NCBI RefSeq assembly: GCF_000381985.1
Contig: NZ_KB907344.1
Location: 124,001-188,000 of the forward strand
Reading direction: 5' to 3'
Source of the DNA: Novispirillum itersonii subsp. itersonii ATCC 12639
GTDB taxonomy: Bacteria; Pseudomonadota; Alphaproteobacteria; Rhodospirillales; Rhodospirillaceae
DNA: 64,000 nucleotides
The notes below the pieces were generated by a model. The model was not told the DNA's origin. It was given only the letters and a program-made list of their open reading frames with translations, and made no database searches. Of this stretch, positions 38,059 through 47,783 are shown one piece after another. A program made the translations under genes and the position numbers. Numbering within the stretch: the first letter of the stretch is position 1; the number at the start of each line of letters is the position of its first letter.

Positions 38059-39207
38059 ATGCCGCCGCCCGACACACCCTTACCCGCCCCTTGTCCCTTG
38101 CCGCCGGAGGGGACCCCTACCGTCAGCTCCCCTGCCGGACTGCGGTGGCTGATGTGGGTGCGGCTGTGGCTGTGGTCGCTGTGCGCGGCCCTTCTGATCA
38201 TGGTTGCCCTTGGCGGAGCCACCCGGCTGACGGAGTCCGGCCTGTCGATGGTGGAATGGAAGCCCCTGACCGTTCTGCCCCCCCTGACGGAACCGCAGTG
38301 GATGGCCGACTTTGAGAAATACCGGCTGAGCCCGGAATACAGGCATCGCACCACCGGGATGACCCTTCAGGAATACAAAGGCATTTTCTGGCTGGAATAC
38401 ATCCATCGCCTGTGGGGCCGGGCAATCGGTGTTCTGGTTCTATGCCCGCTGCTGCTGCTGACCCTGCGCCGCAGCCTTGCCCCGCCGCTGATCCAGCGGA
38501 TGGGGGTGTTGTTCCTGCTCGGCGGAGCACAGGGGGGACTCGGCTGGCTGATGGTGGCCAGCGGTCTGGTGGACCGGCCCGATGTCAGCCATTACCGGCT
38601 GGCGGCACACTTCCTGATGGCAGTCCTTGTCTATGGCCTGCTGCTGCACACCGCCCTGACCCTGACCCACACGACGGAAGGACGCGTCAGCCTGATCCCG
38701 GCACGCCGCCCCCATCCGGCCGCCGTGGCCCTGACAGCGCTGACCGCCCTGACCCTGACCTGGGGGGCCTTTACCGCCGGGCTGGATGCCGGACTGTTTT
38801 ACAATACCTTCCCCCTGATGGGGGATGCACTGCTGCCGCCGGACCTGTCCGCCGCCGCCCTGTGGCCCCCCGGCCCGGTGCTGACCCTGCTGGTCAGTGA
38901 TCCGGCAACCGTCCAGTTCACCCACCGCGCTCTTGCCATCCTGACCGTCGCAGCCCTGCTCACCGGCTGGCTGCTGGTGTGGCGCCGCCATCGCCGCGCA
39001 TCCGTGCGGCAGGCCGGGCTGGCAACCGCAGCGGCCGGGCTGGGTCAGGCCGGGTTGGGCATCGTCACCCTGCTGCAGGCCGTCCCTGTCCCGCTGGGGG
39101 TGGCCCATCAAAGTGGCGGCATGCTGACTGTCACGCTTCTTATCATCCTGCTTCACTGCTCGGGCCGGCCGGGCCAGACACCTGCGACCCAGGGGGAACC
39201 GTCATGA
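38059..39207 (+). CDS. ctaA: heme A synthase, COX15 type
   Basis: It oxidises the C8 methyl of heme O to give heme A for aa3-type cytochrome oxidases. A 382-aa inner-membrane protein with about eight spans. COX15 landmarks are MVALGGATRLTESGLSMVEWKPLTVLPPLTEPQW, EYKGIFWLEYIHRLWGRAIG with a heme-ligand His, GWLMVASGLVDRPDVSHYRLAAH, and FTHRALAILTV near the C-terminus. The longer COX15 form, lacking the paired cysteines of Bacillus CtaA, is usual in alphaproteobacteria. The start at 38059 (MPPPDTPLPAP) gives a short proline-rich tail before TM1. It overlaps the downstream kinase by the 4 bases ATGA. Confidence 0.95.
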   Translation: MPPPDTPLPAPCPLPPEGTPTVSSPAGLRWLMWVRLWLWSLCAALLIMVALGGATRLTESGLSMVEWKPLTVLPPLTEPQWMADFEKYRLSPEYRHRTTGMTLQEYKGIFWLEYIHRLWGRAIGVLVLCPLLLLTLRRSLAPPLIQRMGVLFLLGGAQGGLGWLMVASGLVDRPDVSHYRLAAHFLMAVLVYGLLLHTALTLTHTTEGRVSLIPARRPHPAAVALTALTALTLTWGAFTAGLDAGLFYNTFPLMGDALLPPDLSAAALWPPGPVLTLLVSDPATVQFTHRALAILTVAALLTGWLLVWRRHRRASVRQAGLATAAAGLGQAGLGIVTLLQAVPVPLGVAHQSGGMLTVTLLIILLHCSGRPGQTPATQGEPS

Positions 39208-42200
39208 TCATCCAGCGGATGCGCCGTCTGGTGCCGGTGACCCTGCTGACGCTGTCAGCCCTGCTGGGCATCCTCGCCCTGCTGGCGCAATGGCAATGGG
39301 CCCAGCAGGTCCGCAGCGCGGTTGGCCGGTATGGCGAGGCCATCGCCCACACGGCGGTCTCGCGGCTGTCTTCAACCGGCGACACGCTGGTCAGCACGGC
39401 CCTGAAGACTGTCCCGCGCGGTGCCGATGGGTATCCCACCACCCTGCCGCCGGATCTGCTGGCAGAGACCCTGCGCCAGCTGACCCGCCCCCCGGTCCTG
39501 CTGGACATCACGGACGCCGCCCTGCTGCTGCCGGACGGCAGCGTCGGCGCGGCCACCCTGCCCGGGCGCACCGGCCAGCGTGAACCGCGGATCGACCTGC
39601 TGGAGCGGGCCCTGTCCGGAAGTATCATTGCTGACCTGCCGGACCGAAGCCCGCTGCTGCTCTCTCCCGCCGCCGGGGGCACCCCTTCGGTTCTGGTGAT
39701 GATCCCGCTGACCAGCAACGGACGGACGGTCGCCGTCCTGTCCCTGACCCTGACCGCACCGGCCCTCGCGCCACTGATGGAAAGCTTCGGCCCCGGCTCC
39801 CGCGTCAGCCTGTTCCTGATGCTTGGCACCCTGTGCCTGCTGGCAGCGGCGTTTTCCCTGCGGAAACGGGGGCCGGTCTCCTCAGCGGCGGTCCGGGCCG
39901 CTGAACCGAGGACCCTGCCGGACCCAGCCTCCCCGGCGACCCTGAGCGGCCTGACCCCACCCCTGTCGCCGTGGGATCTGCTCGACACCCAGCCGACGTT
40001 ACAGGCCGTTGTTGACGGCGGGGGAGCCTGCCTGTGGGCCAATGCCGCCTACCGGCGCTTCCTGTCCCCGTCCTCGGGAGACGACAGCACGGCACGCTGG
40101 CCGGTGCTGCTGCATGACCACTTCCCCGGCAACGCCAGTGCGGTCAGCCGGTGTCTGGCTCTGGCGCAGGGCGGCAAGCCCGCCACCGTCGAGCTGACCG
40201 ACAGCCACTCTGGGACACCCCGCCATCTGCGGCTGGAGCTGACCCCCTTGCCCCCTGCCGACGGTCTGCCGCCGGGAGCGCGCCACCATCTTCTGGTTTC
40301 CGATCTTTCAGTACTGCGGCAGATGGAAACGGATCTGCGGGCCGCCCGGGACCGGATGGAGCTTGAGGTCGCCAGCCGGACCGACCAGTTGCGTGACAGC
40401 GAGCAGCGGTTCCGTGATCTGGCCACGGCGACCTCCGACTGGTTCTGGGAGTCGGACGAAAATCATCGCCTGTCGTGGTTCTCAGTCCGCGAAGCCCCGG
40501 CCGATGCCTTCACCCCTCACATGACGCTGGGACAGACCCGGGTGGAAATCATGGCCGCCGCCGGAAATCCGCCGGATCTGATCGCCGGTCACCTGACAAC
40601 GCTGGAAAACCAGAGACCCTTCCGTGACCTGACGTTCTTCCTGTTCGACCCGACCAACCGCCGCCGCTGGATCCGTACCAGCGGCAGGCCGTTTTACAGC
40701 GATACCGGGCACTTTCTCGGCTATCGCGGCATCGCGATTGAAATCACGGAGCAGGAAGAGAGCAAACTGCGGGCCTCGGCGGCGGAAAACCGCCTGCTGA
40801 CCGCAATCGACAGCATTTCCGAAGGTTTTCTGCTGTGGGGCGAGGATGACCGGCTGATCCTGCATAACCGTGCGCTGCTGGATCTGTTCCCATTCCTGAC
40901 CGATCAGTGTCATCCCGGCCTGCCCTATACCGATTTTCTGCAACACCTCAGCGCCGCGCTGCTGCCCGAGACGGATGAATTCTCGCTGACCGAACGCAGC
41001 GCGCTGGAAAGCCGCTGGCTGTCACAACACGCGACCGACGGGTTGATCGTGCGCGAACTCTCCTTCCCGGATGAAGCCGCCGTACTCGCCACCGAACGCC
41101 GCACCCATGATGGCCTGACCGTCAGCGTTTACACCGACATCACCGAGCGGAAACAGGCGGAAATGGCCCTGTCCGCCTCGGAAGCCGATCTGCGGACCCT
41201 GCACCGCATCACCAGCGCCCCCAACCGGGGCATGGATGAAAAACTGGCGGCGCTGCTCCGCTTCGGGAACCAGCGCTTTGGCATGACCATCGCCTTCCTG
41301 ATGCGGGTCGAGGGCGAGATGGCGGTGTTTGATGAAGTGATGGCCCCGGCCGGATCACTGGCCCGGGGCATGGCGGTGCCGATGGCCGATACCCTGTGCC
41401 AGTATGCGGTGGAGACACTGGAACCGATTGCCGTGCCGGATACGCAGGATCCGTTCTGGCAGGCCCAGATGCCACCCTGCCCCAGCCCGTCTGACGGCAT
41501 CCCCCTGCAGATCGGCAGCTACATCGGGATGCGGGTGATGGTCCGCAACACGGTCCACGGCGTCCTTGGTTTCTGTGCCGAAACAGCGCGTGACCGGCCT
41601 TTTTCCGCCACCGATGCCGAGATCATCAAACTGATGGCCCTGTGGACCGGCGCGGAACTGGCCCACTGGCAGGTGGAAACCGAACTGCGGACCGCCCGCG
41701 ACCATGCCGATGCCGCCAACCGGACCAAATCCGAATTCCTCGCCAACATGAGTCATGAACTGCGAACCCCGCTGAACGCCATCATCGGCTTCTCTGAAGT
41801 GATGGCCAGCGAGATGTTCGGCCCGGTCGGCAGCCCCAAATACAAGGATTATGCAGGCAGCATCCACGAATCAGGCCGCCATCTGCTGGATATCATCAAC
41901 GACATCCTTGATGTCTCAAAAATCGAAGCCGGACAGCTGGTGCTGAGTGAGGAGGATGTCGATCTGGGCGATCTGCTACAGGCTTCGCTGCGGCTGGTGC
42001 GGGAACGGGCTGCTACCGGATCGGTCACTATCGTCGCGGTCTGCCCGCCGGGCCTGCCGGTGCTGCGGGCAGATCTGCGGCGGCTGAAACAGGTACTGCT
42101 GAATCTGCTGTCCAATGCCATCAAGTTCACCTTGCCCGGCGGATCAGTCACCACGGCGGTGGACTGGAAACCCGGCGATGGCCTGTCCCTCCGGGTCACC

Positions 42201-42455
42201 GATACCGGCATCGGCATGACCGAGGAAGAGATCGCCATTGCCATGACCCCCTTCCGGCAGGTTGACAGCGGACTGGCCCGGCGGCAGGAGGGAACCGGCC
42301 TTGGCCTGCCCCTGACCAAGGCCCTTGTCGCCCTGCATGACGGTGTGCTGTCGGTCCACAGCACACCGGGACAGGGTACCACGGTGACCGTCTGGTTCCC
42401 CGAATCGCGACTGATCAGCCCGCCTCAGGGGCAGGAGCAGGACAGCCCTGCATAA
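39204..42455 (+). CDS. membrane multi-PAS/GAF sensor histidine kinase
   Basis: A 1083-aa kinase. TM1 is at about residues 9-28 and TM2 at about 205-225 (VSLFLMLGTLCLLAAAFSL), enclosing a periplasmic sensor region. Cytoplasmic PAS domains follow: a degenerate one (about 255-370), one at about 395-520 with DWFWESDENHRLSWFSV, and one at about 535-650. A GAF domain spans about 665-820 (HRITSAPNRGMDEKLAALLRFG). The DHp has H851 in FLANMSHELRTPLNAIIGFSEVM and the PleC/PdhS-like FGPVGSPKYKDYAGSIHESGRHLLDIINDILDVSKIEAG. The ATPase has SNAIKFTLPGG, DTGIGM and GTGLGLPLTKA. The ATG at 39204 overlaps the ctaA stop, so it is translationally coupled to heme A synthase. No receiver domain. Confidence 0.92.
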   Translation: MIIQRMRRLVPVTLLTLSALLGILALLAQWQWAQQVRSAVGRYGEAIAHTAVSRLSSTGDTLVSTALKTVPRGADGYPTTLPPDLLAETLRQLTRPPVLLDITDAALLLPDGSVGAATLPGRTGQREPRIDLLERALSGSIIADLPDRSPLLLSPAAGGTPSVLVMIPLTSNGRTVAVLSLTLTAPALAPLMESFGPGSRVSLFLMLGTLCLLAAAFSLRKRGPVSSAAVRAAEPRTLPDPASPATLSGLTPPLSPWDLLDTQPTLQAVVDGGGACLWANAAYRRFLSPSSGDDSTARWPVLLHDHFPGNASAVSRCLALAQGGKPATVELTDSHSGTPRHLRLELTPLPPADGLPPGARHHLLVSDLSVLRQMETDLRAARDRMELEVASRTDQLRDSEQRFRDLATATSDWFWESDENHRLSWFSVREAPADAFTPHMTLGQTRVEIMAAAGNPPDLIAGHLTTLENQRPFRDLTFFLFDPTNRRRWIRTSGRPFYSDTGHFLGYRGIAIEITEQEESKLRASAAENRLLTAIDSISEGFLLWGEDDRLILHNRALLDLFPFLTDQCHPGLPYTDFLQHLSAALLPETDEFSLTERSALESRWLSQHATDGLIVRELSFPDEAAVLATERRTHDGLTVSVYTDITERKQAEMALSASEADLRTLHRITSAPNRGMDEKLAALLRFGNQRFGMTIAFLMRVEGEMAVFDEVMAPAGSLARGMAVPMADTLCQYAVETLEPIAVPDTQDPFWQAQMPPCPSPSDGIPLQIGSYIGMRVMVRNTVHGVLGFCAETARDRPFSATDAEIIKLMALWTGAELAHWQVETELRTARDHADAANRTKSEFLANMSHELRTPLNAIIGFSEVMASEMFGPVGSPKYKDYAGSIHESGRHLLDIINDILDVSKIEAGQLVLSEEDVDLGDLLQASLRLVRERAATGSVTIVAVCPPGLPVLRADLRRLKQVLLNLLSNAIKFTLPGGSVTTAVDWKPGDGLSLRVTDTGIGMTEEEIAIAMTPFRQVDSGLARRQEGTGLGLPLTKALVALHDGVLSVHSTPGQGTTVTVWFPESRLISPPQGQEQDSPA

Positions 42456-42577
42456 GATTTAATAATACAAAGCATTCGGAGAGTTTTGTCGAAATCCCTT
42501 GGAAGTCCGGGCATAGTGACAGTTCCCCCTGACTGCCCCATCCGGCCCTGCCGGGTGACCCGCCGGAGCATTCCGCC

Positions 42578-43801
42578 ATGACCACGCCTGCCGCGTCTCC
42601 CCGCGCCGCATCCCGTTCTTTTCTTGTCGTCCTGCTGTGCGGCGCCCTGCTGGTCAGTCTGGCCATGGGTGTCCGTCAGAGCTTCGGGCTGATTATCGGT
42701 CCGCTGTCGGCACAGAATGCCTGGCCGGTCGCCACATTTTCCTTTGCCCTTGCCATTCAGAACCTGCTGTGGGGCGCGGCCCAACCCTTTGCCTCTGCCC
42801 TCGCGGAGCGCTGGGGCGCTCACCGGGTGGCAATTCTCGGCGGCATCACCTATGCCGTTGGTCTGGGGCTGACCGCGTGGGCCAACACTGCGGGCGGCGC
42901 CTTTGCCGGAACCGGCATTCTGATCGGTCTGGCCCTGTCCGGCACCACCTTCGGCACCGTGCTGGGGGTGATCGGGCGGGCCGCCCCGCCGGAAAAACGC
43001 TCGATGGCCCTTGGTATCGCCAGTGCCGGCGGCTCCTTCGGGCAGATGGCGGTGATTCCGGTGGCATCGGGGCTGATTGCCTCGGTCGGGGTGGTGCAGG
43101 CCATGCTGGTGCTTGCCGTGATCGCCCTGCTGATGGTGCCGCTGGCGCTGGCGCTGGTTGAACCATCCCTGAATCATCCGCAGGCCGGACCGACCCAGTC
43201 GATGGGGGCGGTCATCAAAGACGCGTGGAATGACCGCAGCTTCCAGCTGCTGTCACTCGGCTTTTTTGTCTGCGGCTTTCAGGTGGCGTTTGTCGGCGTA
43301 CACCTGCCGAACTATCTGGCCCTGTGCCATATGCCCGCCGCTCTGGGGGCCACCGCCCTGATGATCATCGGCGGCTTTAACATCATCGGCAGCTGGGGAT
43401 GCGGTGTTCTGGGGCAAAGCCGCCGTCCGCGCAAGATCCTCAGCCTGATCTATCTGCTGCGCGGTATTGCCGTAGCGCTGTTCATCACCCTGCCGACCAC
43501 AGAAGTCAGCGTGATCCTGTTTGCAGCCACCATGGGGCTGCTGTGGCTGGGCACCGTACCGCTGACCAGCCAGATCATCGCCACCCTGTACGGCACCCGT
43601 TACATGGGCACCCTGTTCGGGATTGTCTTCTTCAGTCACCAGATCGGCTCTTTCACCGGGGTATGGGCCGGTGGGCTGCTGTTTGATGCTACCGGGTCCT
43701 ATGACCTGGTCTGGTGGGGATCAATCGCACTCGGGGTTGTCGCCGCCTTCCTGCATCTGCCGATCGCCGATGCACGGCAGGAACAGGCTGCCACCGCCTG
43801 A
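42578..43801 (+). CDS. MFS transporter
   Basis: A 407-aa, 12-span major facilitator. The loop 2-3 motif appears as ASALAERWGAHRVAILGG, and ASAGGSFGQM lies in span 5. MGVRQSFGLIIGPLSAQNAWPVATFSFALAIQNLLWG is the start pattern of oxalate/formate or monocarboxylate-like and YbfB-like members. The substrate is unassigned. It stands alone, followed by a strong bidirectional terminator shared with the second MFS gene. Confidence 0.9.
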   Translation: MTTPAASPRAASRSFLVVLLCGALLVSLAMGVRQSFGLIIGPLSAQNAWPVATFSFALAIQNLLWGAAQPFASALAERWGAHRVAILGGITYAVGLGLTAWANTAGGAFAGTGILIGLALSGTTFGTVLGVIGRAAPPEKRSMALGIASAGGSFGQMAVIPVASGLIASVGVVQAMLVLAVIALLMVPLALALVEPSLNHPQAGPTQSMGAVIKDAWNDRSFQLLSLGFFVCGFQVAFVGVHLPNYLALCHMPAALGATALMIIGGFNIIGSWGCGVLGQSRRPRKILSLIYLLRGIAVALFITLPTTEVSVILFAATMGLLWLGTVPLTSQIIATLYGTRYMGTLFGIVFFSHQIGSFTGVWAGGLLFDATGSYDLVWWGSIALGVVAAFLHLPIADARQEQAATA

Positions 43802-43823
43802 CCATACCCGCCCTAGCAAAGAC

Positions 43824-43853
43824 AACGGGGGGAGGCCGTCGCCTCCCCCCGTT
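43824..43853. terminator. bidirectional terminator between two MFS genes
   Basis: AACGGGGGGAGGC (43824-43836) pairs with GCCTCCCCCCGTT (43841-43853) across a CGTC loop, giving a 13-bp perfect stem. TTGCTTT follows on the + strand and TTGTCTTTGC on the minus strand. Confidence 0.85.
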
Positions 43854-43859
43854 TTGCTT

Positions 43860-45077
43860 TCATGAAAACCGCTGCCGCATCCACACCGCCACCCCAGCCC
43901 CGGCCAGCGAAAACAGCAGGGTGGTCAGCGCTACGGCATTCCAGCCGCCGTGCTGCCACAGCCAGCCTGCCCCGGTGCCGGAAATCCCGGCCCCCATGTA
44001 ATAAAACAGCAGGTACAGCGACGCGGCATGCCCTTTATGGGTGGGGGAGCAACGCCCGACGCAGCTGCTGACCACCGAATGGCCGATGAAAAACCCGGCG
44101 GTAATCAGCACAATGCCGGTGACGGTCAGGGGCAGCGACTCCGGCAGGGTCAGCAGGGCCCCGCCCCCCATCATCGCGAAGCTGATCAGCAGGGTCGGCA
44201 TCACCCCCAGCCGGGCCGTCACCTGACCGGACAGCGAGGACGAAAACACCCCGAAGATATACGCCAGAAACACCAGCCCGATCTCACGCGGCCCCAGCCC
44301 GAAAGGGGCACCGCTGAGACGGAATGTGCTGTAGTTAAACACCGATACAAACACACTGGTCAGCACAAACCCGAGGAAATACAGACCCCGCAGCGACGGG
44401 TCTTTCAGCCGCCCGGCCCAAAGCCCCAGATGCACCGGCAGCCCGGCCCCCCGGGTCGGGGTGAAATTGCGCGACGGCGGCAGCAGCACCCAGAACGCCA
44501 GCGACGACAGAATGCAGAACACGCCGATCACGCCCAGCGCCTGATGCCAGCTCATCACCATCGTCAGCTGCGCCAGCCCGACCCGCCCGATCATCGCGCC
44601 CAGCGCCGTCCCGCCGACATAGACCCCCATCGCCTTGCCCAGACGGGCCGGATCAATCTCTTCGCCCAGATAGGCCATGGCCACAGCGGGCACACCGCCC
44701 AGCACAAAGCCTTCAAGGGCCCGGATCACCAGCAGCAGCGGCCAGTCTGTCACCAGCGCCAGCGCGGTGTTCAGCACAGACGCCAGCAGCATCGACGCAA
44801 ACATCAATCCCCGCCGCCCCAGCGCCTGCGACACCACGCTGGACGCCATGATCGCCAGCGCCAGAAAACTGGTCGACAGGGACAGGGCAAGGGAACTCTG
44901 GGCCGCGCTGACCTGAAACTCAGCCGCAATATCCGGCAGAACCGGCTGCACACAGTACAGGGTGGCAAAGGTGGAAAATCCAGCGCAGAACATCGCCACC
45001 AGTGTCCGCCCGAAGGAAGCGGAGGGCGGGGACAGGGCCTGAGACGTCTGGGGAGCTGGGGCCGTCATCGTTGCCAT
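43860..45077 (-). CDS. MFS transporter, YnfM-like
   Basis: A 405-aa, 12-span major facilitator resembling the YnfM/AraJ drug-proton antiporter group. Examples are FSTFATLYCVQPVLPDIAAEFQVSAAQSSLALSLSTSFLALAI at spans 1-2, SQALGRRGLMFASMLLASVL, and GFVLGGVPAVAMAYLGEEIDPARLGKAMGVYVGGTALGAMIGR. It is divergent from a LysR-type regulator (start 45211), with 133 bp between them. This is a classic arrangement for a LysR-regulated efflux gene. Substrate unknown. Confidence 0.92.
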   Translation of the reverse strand: MATMTAPAPQTSQALSPPSASFGRTLVAMFCAGFSTFATLYCVQPVLPDIAAEFQVSAAQSSLALSLSTSFLALAIMASSVVSQALGRRGLMFASMLLASVLNTALALVTDWPLLLVIRALEGFVLGGVPAVAMAYLGEEIDPARLGKAMGVYVGGTALGAMIGRVGLAQLTMVMSWHQALGVIGVFCILSSLAFWVLLPPSRNFTPTRGAGLPVHLGLWAGRLKDPSLRGLYFLGFVLTSVFVSVFNYSTFRLSGAPFGLGPREIGLVFLAYIFGVFSSSLSGQVTARLGVMPTLLISFAMMGGGALLTLPESLPLTVTGIVLITAGFFIGHSVVSSCVGRCSPTHKGHAASLYLLFYYMGAGISGTGAGWLWQHGGWNAVALTTLLFSLAGAGVAVWMRQRFS

Positions 45078-45210
45078 AATCTGAAGACTCGTTTTGTACC
45101 GGGGACCGCCCGGTCAGAAGGAAAACCGGCTGGTCTCTCCGGTGTATACCGCATCAGCGAATGCGTCTAATATATGGAACTGGCAATCATCATCTGTTTT
45201 GGAGATGGCG

Positions 45211-46113
45211 GTGGATCTGCGCCACATCCGTTATTTTCTTGCGGTGGCAGAAGAGCGTAACTTCACCCGCGCCGCAGAACGCATGGGCATCGGGCAGCCG
45301 CCCCTCAGTACCCAGATCCGGGATCTGGAAGAAGAGATCGGCGCCCGGCTGTTCTACCGTCTGCCACACGGCGCAGACCTGACCGATGCCGGAAAAGCCT
45401 TCCATGATCTGGTCCGGACCCTGCCCGACCGGGTGGCTGAAGCAACCGAGGCCGCCCGCCGTGCTGCCCGTGGCGAAACCGGGCAACTCCGTCTGGGCTT
45501 TACCGGCACCGCCGCCCTGAACCCGATCACCACCGGCACCATCCGCACCTACCGACGGGCCTGCCCGGGGGTTGACCTGCGGGTACAGGAGCAGAACTCG
45601 ATGGTGTTGCTCGATCAGATCAGATCCGGCGATCTTGATATCGCCATCATCCGCGCGAACGGCGGCGATGCCCCCGACCTGAAGCTTGACCTGCTGTATG
45701 CCGAACCCCTGGTCGCCGCCCTGCCGGACACCACCCCGACCGAGGGTGAAGACGGACCACTGGACCTGACCAGCCTGCGGGATCAGCCCATCATCCTGAC
45801 CCCGCCGACAGTGGGGGAAAGTCTGCGCAAGGCAGCACTGGATGCCTGCGCCGCCGCCGGGTTCACCGCATCCCTCGGGCAACCAGCCCCGCAGATTGCA
45901 TCCATTCTGTCTCTGGTGGCGGCCGAACTGGGTTTCTCGCTGGTCCCGGCTTCGGTGGAACAGCTGCGGGTGTCCGGGGTCCGCTACCGTCGCCTGACCG
46001 CACCGGAACCGACGATCGGGCTGGCCGTGGTGATCCCGGCCCACAACCCCGCCGTCACCGCCATCACCTTCCGCCGGATTGCCCTCGACACCGCCCGCGC
46101 TCAGGCCTGCTGA
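45211..46113 (+). CDS. LysR family regulator (next to MFS gene)
   Basis: A 300-aa LysR-type regulator. The winged HTH is at about residues 1-60 (RHIRYFLAVAEERNFTRAAERMGIGQPPLSTQIRDLEEEIGARLF), and the co-inducer-binding domain is at about 90-290. The start is decided by the ribosome-binding site: GGAG (45201-45204) abuts an ATG at 45205 too closely but lies 6 bp before the GTG at 45211. That GTG gives the usual LysR opening MDLRHIRYFL. It is divergent from the YnfM-like transporter, its likely target, and convergent with a second LysR gene with no gap between their stop codons. Confidence 0.92.
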   Translation: MDLRHIRYFLAVAEERNFTRAAERMGIGQPPLSTQIRDLEEEIGARLFYRLPHGADLTDAGKAFHDLVRTLPDRVAEATEAARRAARGETGQLRLGFTGTAALNPITTGTIRTYRRACPGVDLRVQEQNSMVLLDQIRSGDLDIAIIRANGGDAPDLKLDLLYAEPLVAALPDTTPTEGEDGPLDLTSLRDQPIILTPPTVGESLRKAALDACAAAGFTASLGQPAPQIASILSLVAAELGFSLVPASVEQLRVSGVRYRRLTAPEPTIGLAVVIPAHNPAVTAITFRRIALDTARAQAC

Positions 46114-46998
46114 CTACGTCAGATCTGCAAATGCCCGGGCCAGAAAATCAATCAACAACCGCTGTGCGGGCGGCATCTGGCGGCGGCTGGTATACAGGGC
46201 CTGTATCGCCAGCGTTTCCGGTTGATAATCCGGCAACACCGCCACCAATGCACCGCTGGCGATCAGGTCGCTGCTGACAAAGGTCGGCAGCATGGCAATA
46301 CCGGCACCGCCCAGCGCCGCCTTCAGCACCGAAAGAGAATCATTGGTGCTGAACCCGCCGGAAACCGCCACCTCCTCCATCCCCTGCGGGCCGGTCAACC
46401 GCCAGTGGCTGCCGCCGAACCGGCTGTACGTCAGGCAGCGGTGAGCGGCCAGATCCGCCGGGCTTTGCGGGAGGGCGCGGCTGGCCAGATAGGCCGGGGC
46501 CGCACACAGCACGGACCGGCACCATCCCAGACGCCGGGCAATCAAGACCGGATCAACCCGGTTGCTGATACGGACAGCGACATCAATCCGGTCCTCAATC
46601 AGATCAACCGCCTGATCAGACACCTGCATCTCGACATTGACCGCAGGATACTGTTGCAGAAACTCCAGCAAAGCGGCGATCAGCCGGGTCTGGGCAAAAA
46701 TGGCCGGGGCCGACAGCCGCACTGTCCCCTGCGGCTGATCCGCAGACACAACCAGCCCAGAGACGGCATCGTCCACGGCCAGCAGCTCGCGGCACAGCGG
46801 CAGCATCTGCTCCCCGGCCCCGGTCAGGCTGATCCGGCGCGTGGTGCGGTGTAACAGACGGGCCCCAGCCCATGCCTCCAGCTGGGCCAGAGACCGCGAC
46901 GCCATCGCCCGCGACAGCCCAAGCCGCAGGGCCGCCGCCGACAGGCTGCCCCGCTCGACCGTCTCAACAAAAACTCGCGCCGCTGTGATCCGGTCCAT
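46114..46998 (-). CDS. LysR family regulator (next to DsbA-like gene)
   Basis: A 294-aa LysR-type regulator of the CrgA/DmlR-like subgroup. The HTH is MDRITAARVFVETVERGSLSAAALRLGLSRAMASRSLAQLEAWAGARLLHRTTRRISLT, and the effector domain includes VRLSAPAIFAQTRLIAALLEFLQQYPAVNVEMQVSD. It is divergent from the DsbA-like oxidoreductase starting at 47103 (104 bp between), which is its probable target. The glutathione transferase gene lies on the far side of that gene, suggesting a small thiol or xenobiotic stress module. Confidence 0.92.
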   Translation of the reverse strand: MDRITAARVFVETVERGSLSAAALRLGLSRAMASRSLAQLEAWAGARLLHRTTRRISLTGAGEQMLPLCRELLAVDDAVSGLVVSADQPQGTVRLSAPAIFAQTRLIAALLEFLQQYPAVNVEMQVSDQAVDLIEDRIDVAVRISNRVDPVLIARRLGWCRSVLCAAPAYLASRALPQSPADLAAHRCLTYSRFGGSHWRLTGPQGMEEVAVSGGFSTNDSLSVLKAALGGAGIAMLPTFVSSDLIASGALVAVLPDYQPETLAIQALYTSRRQMPPAQRLLIDFLARAFADLT

Positions 46999-47102
46999 TC
47001 ATCTGCTCTCTTTCTGCAACAATCTGTCGCAGACTTCAGACTACTGCATCCGATCTGTTTGCAATAGGGTTGCTATCCCTGTTTTTCAGCCCCAAGACTG
47101 CC

Positions 47103-47783
47103 ATGACCGAGACCGACTCCTCTTTTGAGTACTTTTTTGACCCGCTGTGCGGCTGGTGCTACGCCGCCGCCCCGGCGCTACAGGCCCTGCACCATGCTGT
47201 CGGTGCCCGCCTGCGCCTGATGCCGGTCGGCCTGTTCATGGGGGAAGGGGCCCGCCCGCTGTCCCCCAGTTTCGCCGAGTATGCGTGGAGCAATGACCAG
47301 CGGATCCAGACCCTGACCGGCCAGCCGTTCAGTCCGGCATACCGGCAGAATATTTTGTCGGCTCCGGGGATCCGCTTTGATTCCGGCCCGGCGACCAAAG
47401 TCCTGATCGCGCTGGGTCAGCGCGACCCGGCGCTGGAGCCTGCCTTCCTGCATGCGCTTCAGGTCAGCCGCTATCAGGATGGCGCCGATACCGCCCGACC
47501 GGCGGTTCTGGCAGACATCGCCGCCACCGTCGCAGCGGCAGCAGGGCTGGCACTGGACGTCAGCGCCTTTGCCGCAGCGTTGGAAGATGATGCCGTACTG
47601 GTCTACGACACCGACCGCCGGATCACCGCCAGCCGTCAGGCGATGCGCGCCCTGTCCGGCAGCGGTGTGCCCCAGCTGCGGGTCACTCACGCCGGACAGG
47701 CGCATACCGTCAACGGAGCCCCGCTTTACAGCGGTGCGGAGGGGATTTTCGCCCACCTCCGCGCTCTGGGGCTGCCGGTTTAA
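47103..47783 (+). CDS. DsbA family (FrnE-like) thioredoxin-fold protein
   Basis: A 226-aa cytoplasmic DsbA-family protein without signal peptide. The redox motif is CGWC in FEYFFDPLCGWCYAAAPALQAL (residues 16-19). A helical insertion follows, and the thioredoxin fold closes with SGSGVPQLRVTHAGQAHTVNGAPLYSG, containing the cis-Pro VPQ. The FrnE-like group includes protein-disulfide and glutathione-linked redox proteins. The start at 47103 is preferred over the longer frame from 47070. It is convergent with a glutathione transferase gene, the stops overlapping by TTAA (47780-47783). Confidence 0.88.
   Translation: MTETDSSFEYFFDPLCGWCYAAAPALQALHHAVGARLRLMPVGLFMGEGARPLSPSFAEYAWSNDQRIQTLTGQPFSPAYRQNILSAPGIRFDSGPATKVLIALGQRDPALEPAFLHALQVSRYQDGADTARPAVLADIAATVAAAAGLALDVSAFAAALEDDAVLVYDTDRRITASRQAMRALSGSGVPQLRVTHAGQAHTVNGAPLYSGAEGIFAHLRALGLPV

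Noticed and set aside
38979-39203. 75-codon upstream extension of the second multi-PAS kinase
   Set aside because: It lies wholly inside ctaA. The ATG at 39204 gives a proper N-terminal membrane span and an ATGA overlap.
43950-45170. 406-codon + strand frame opposite the YnfM-like transporter
   Set aside because: It is very rich in Gln, Arg, His and Pro, typical of the reverse complement of a membrane protein gene.
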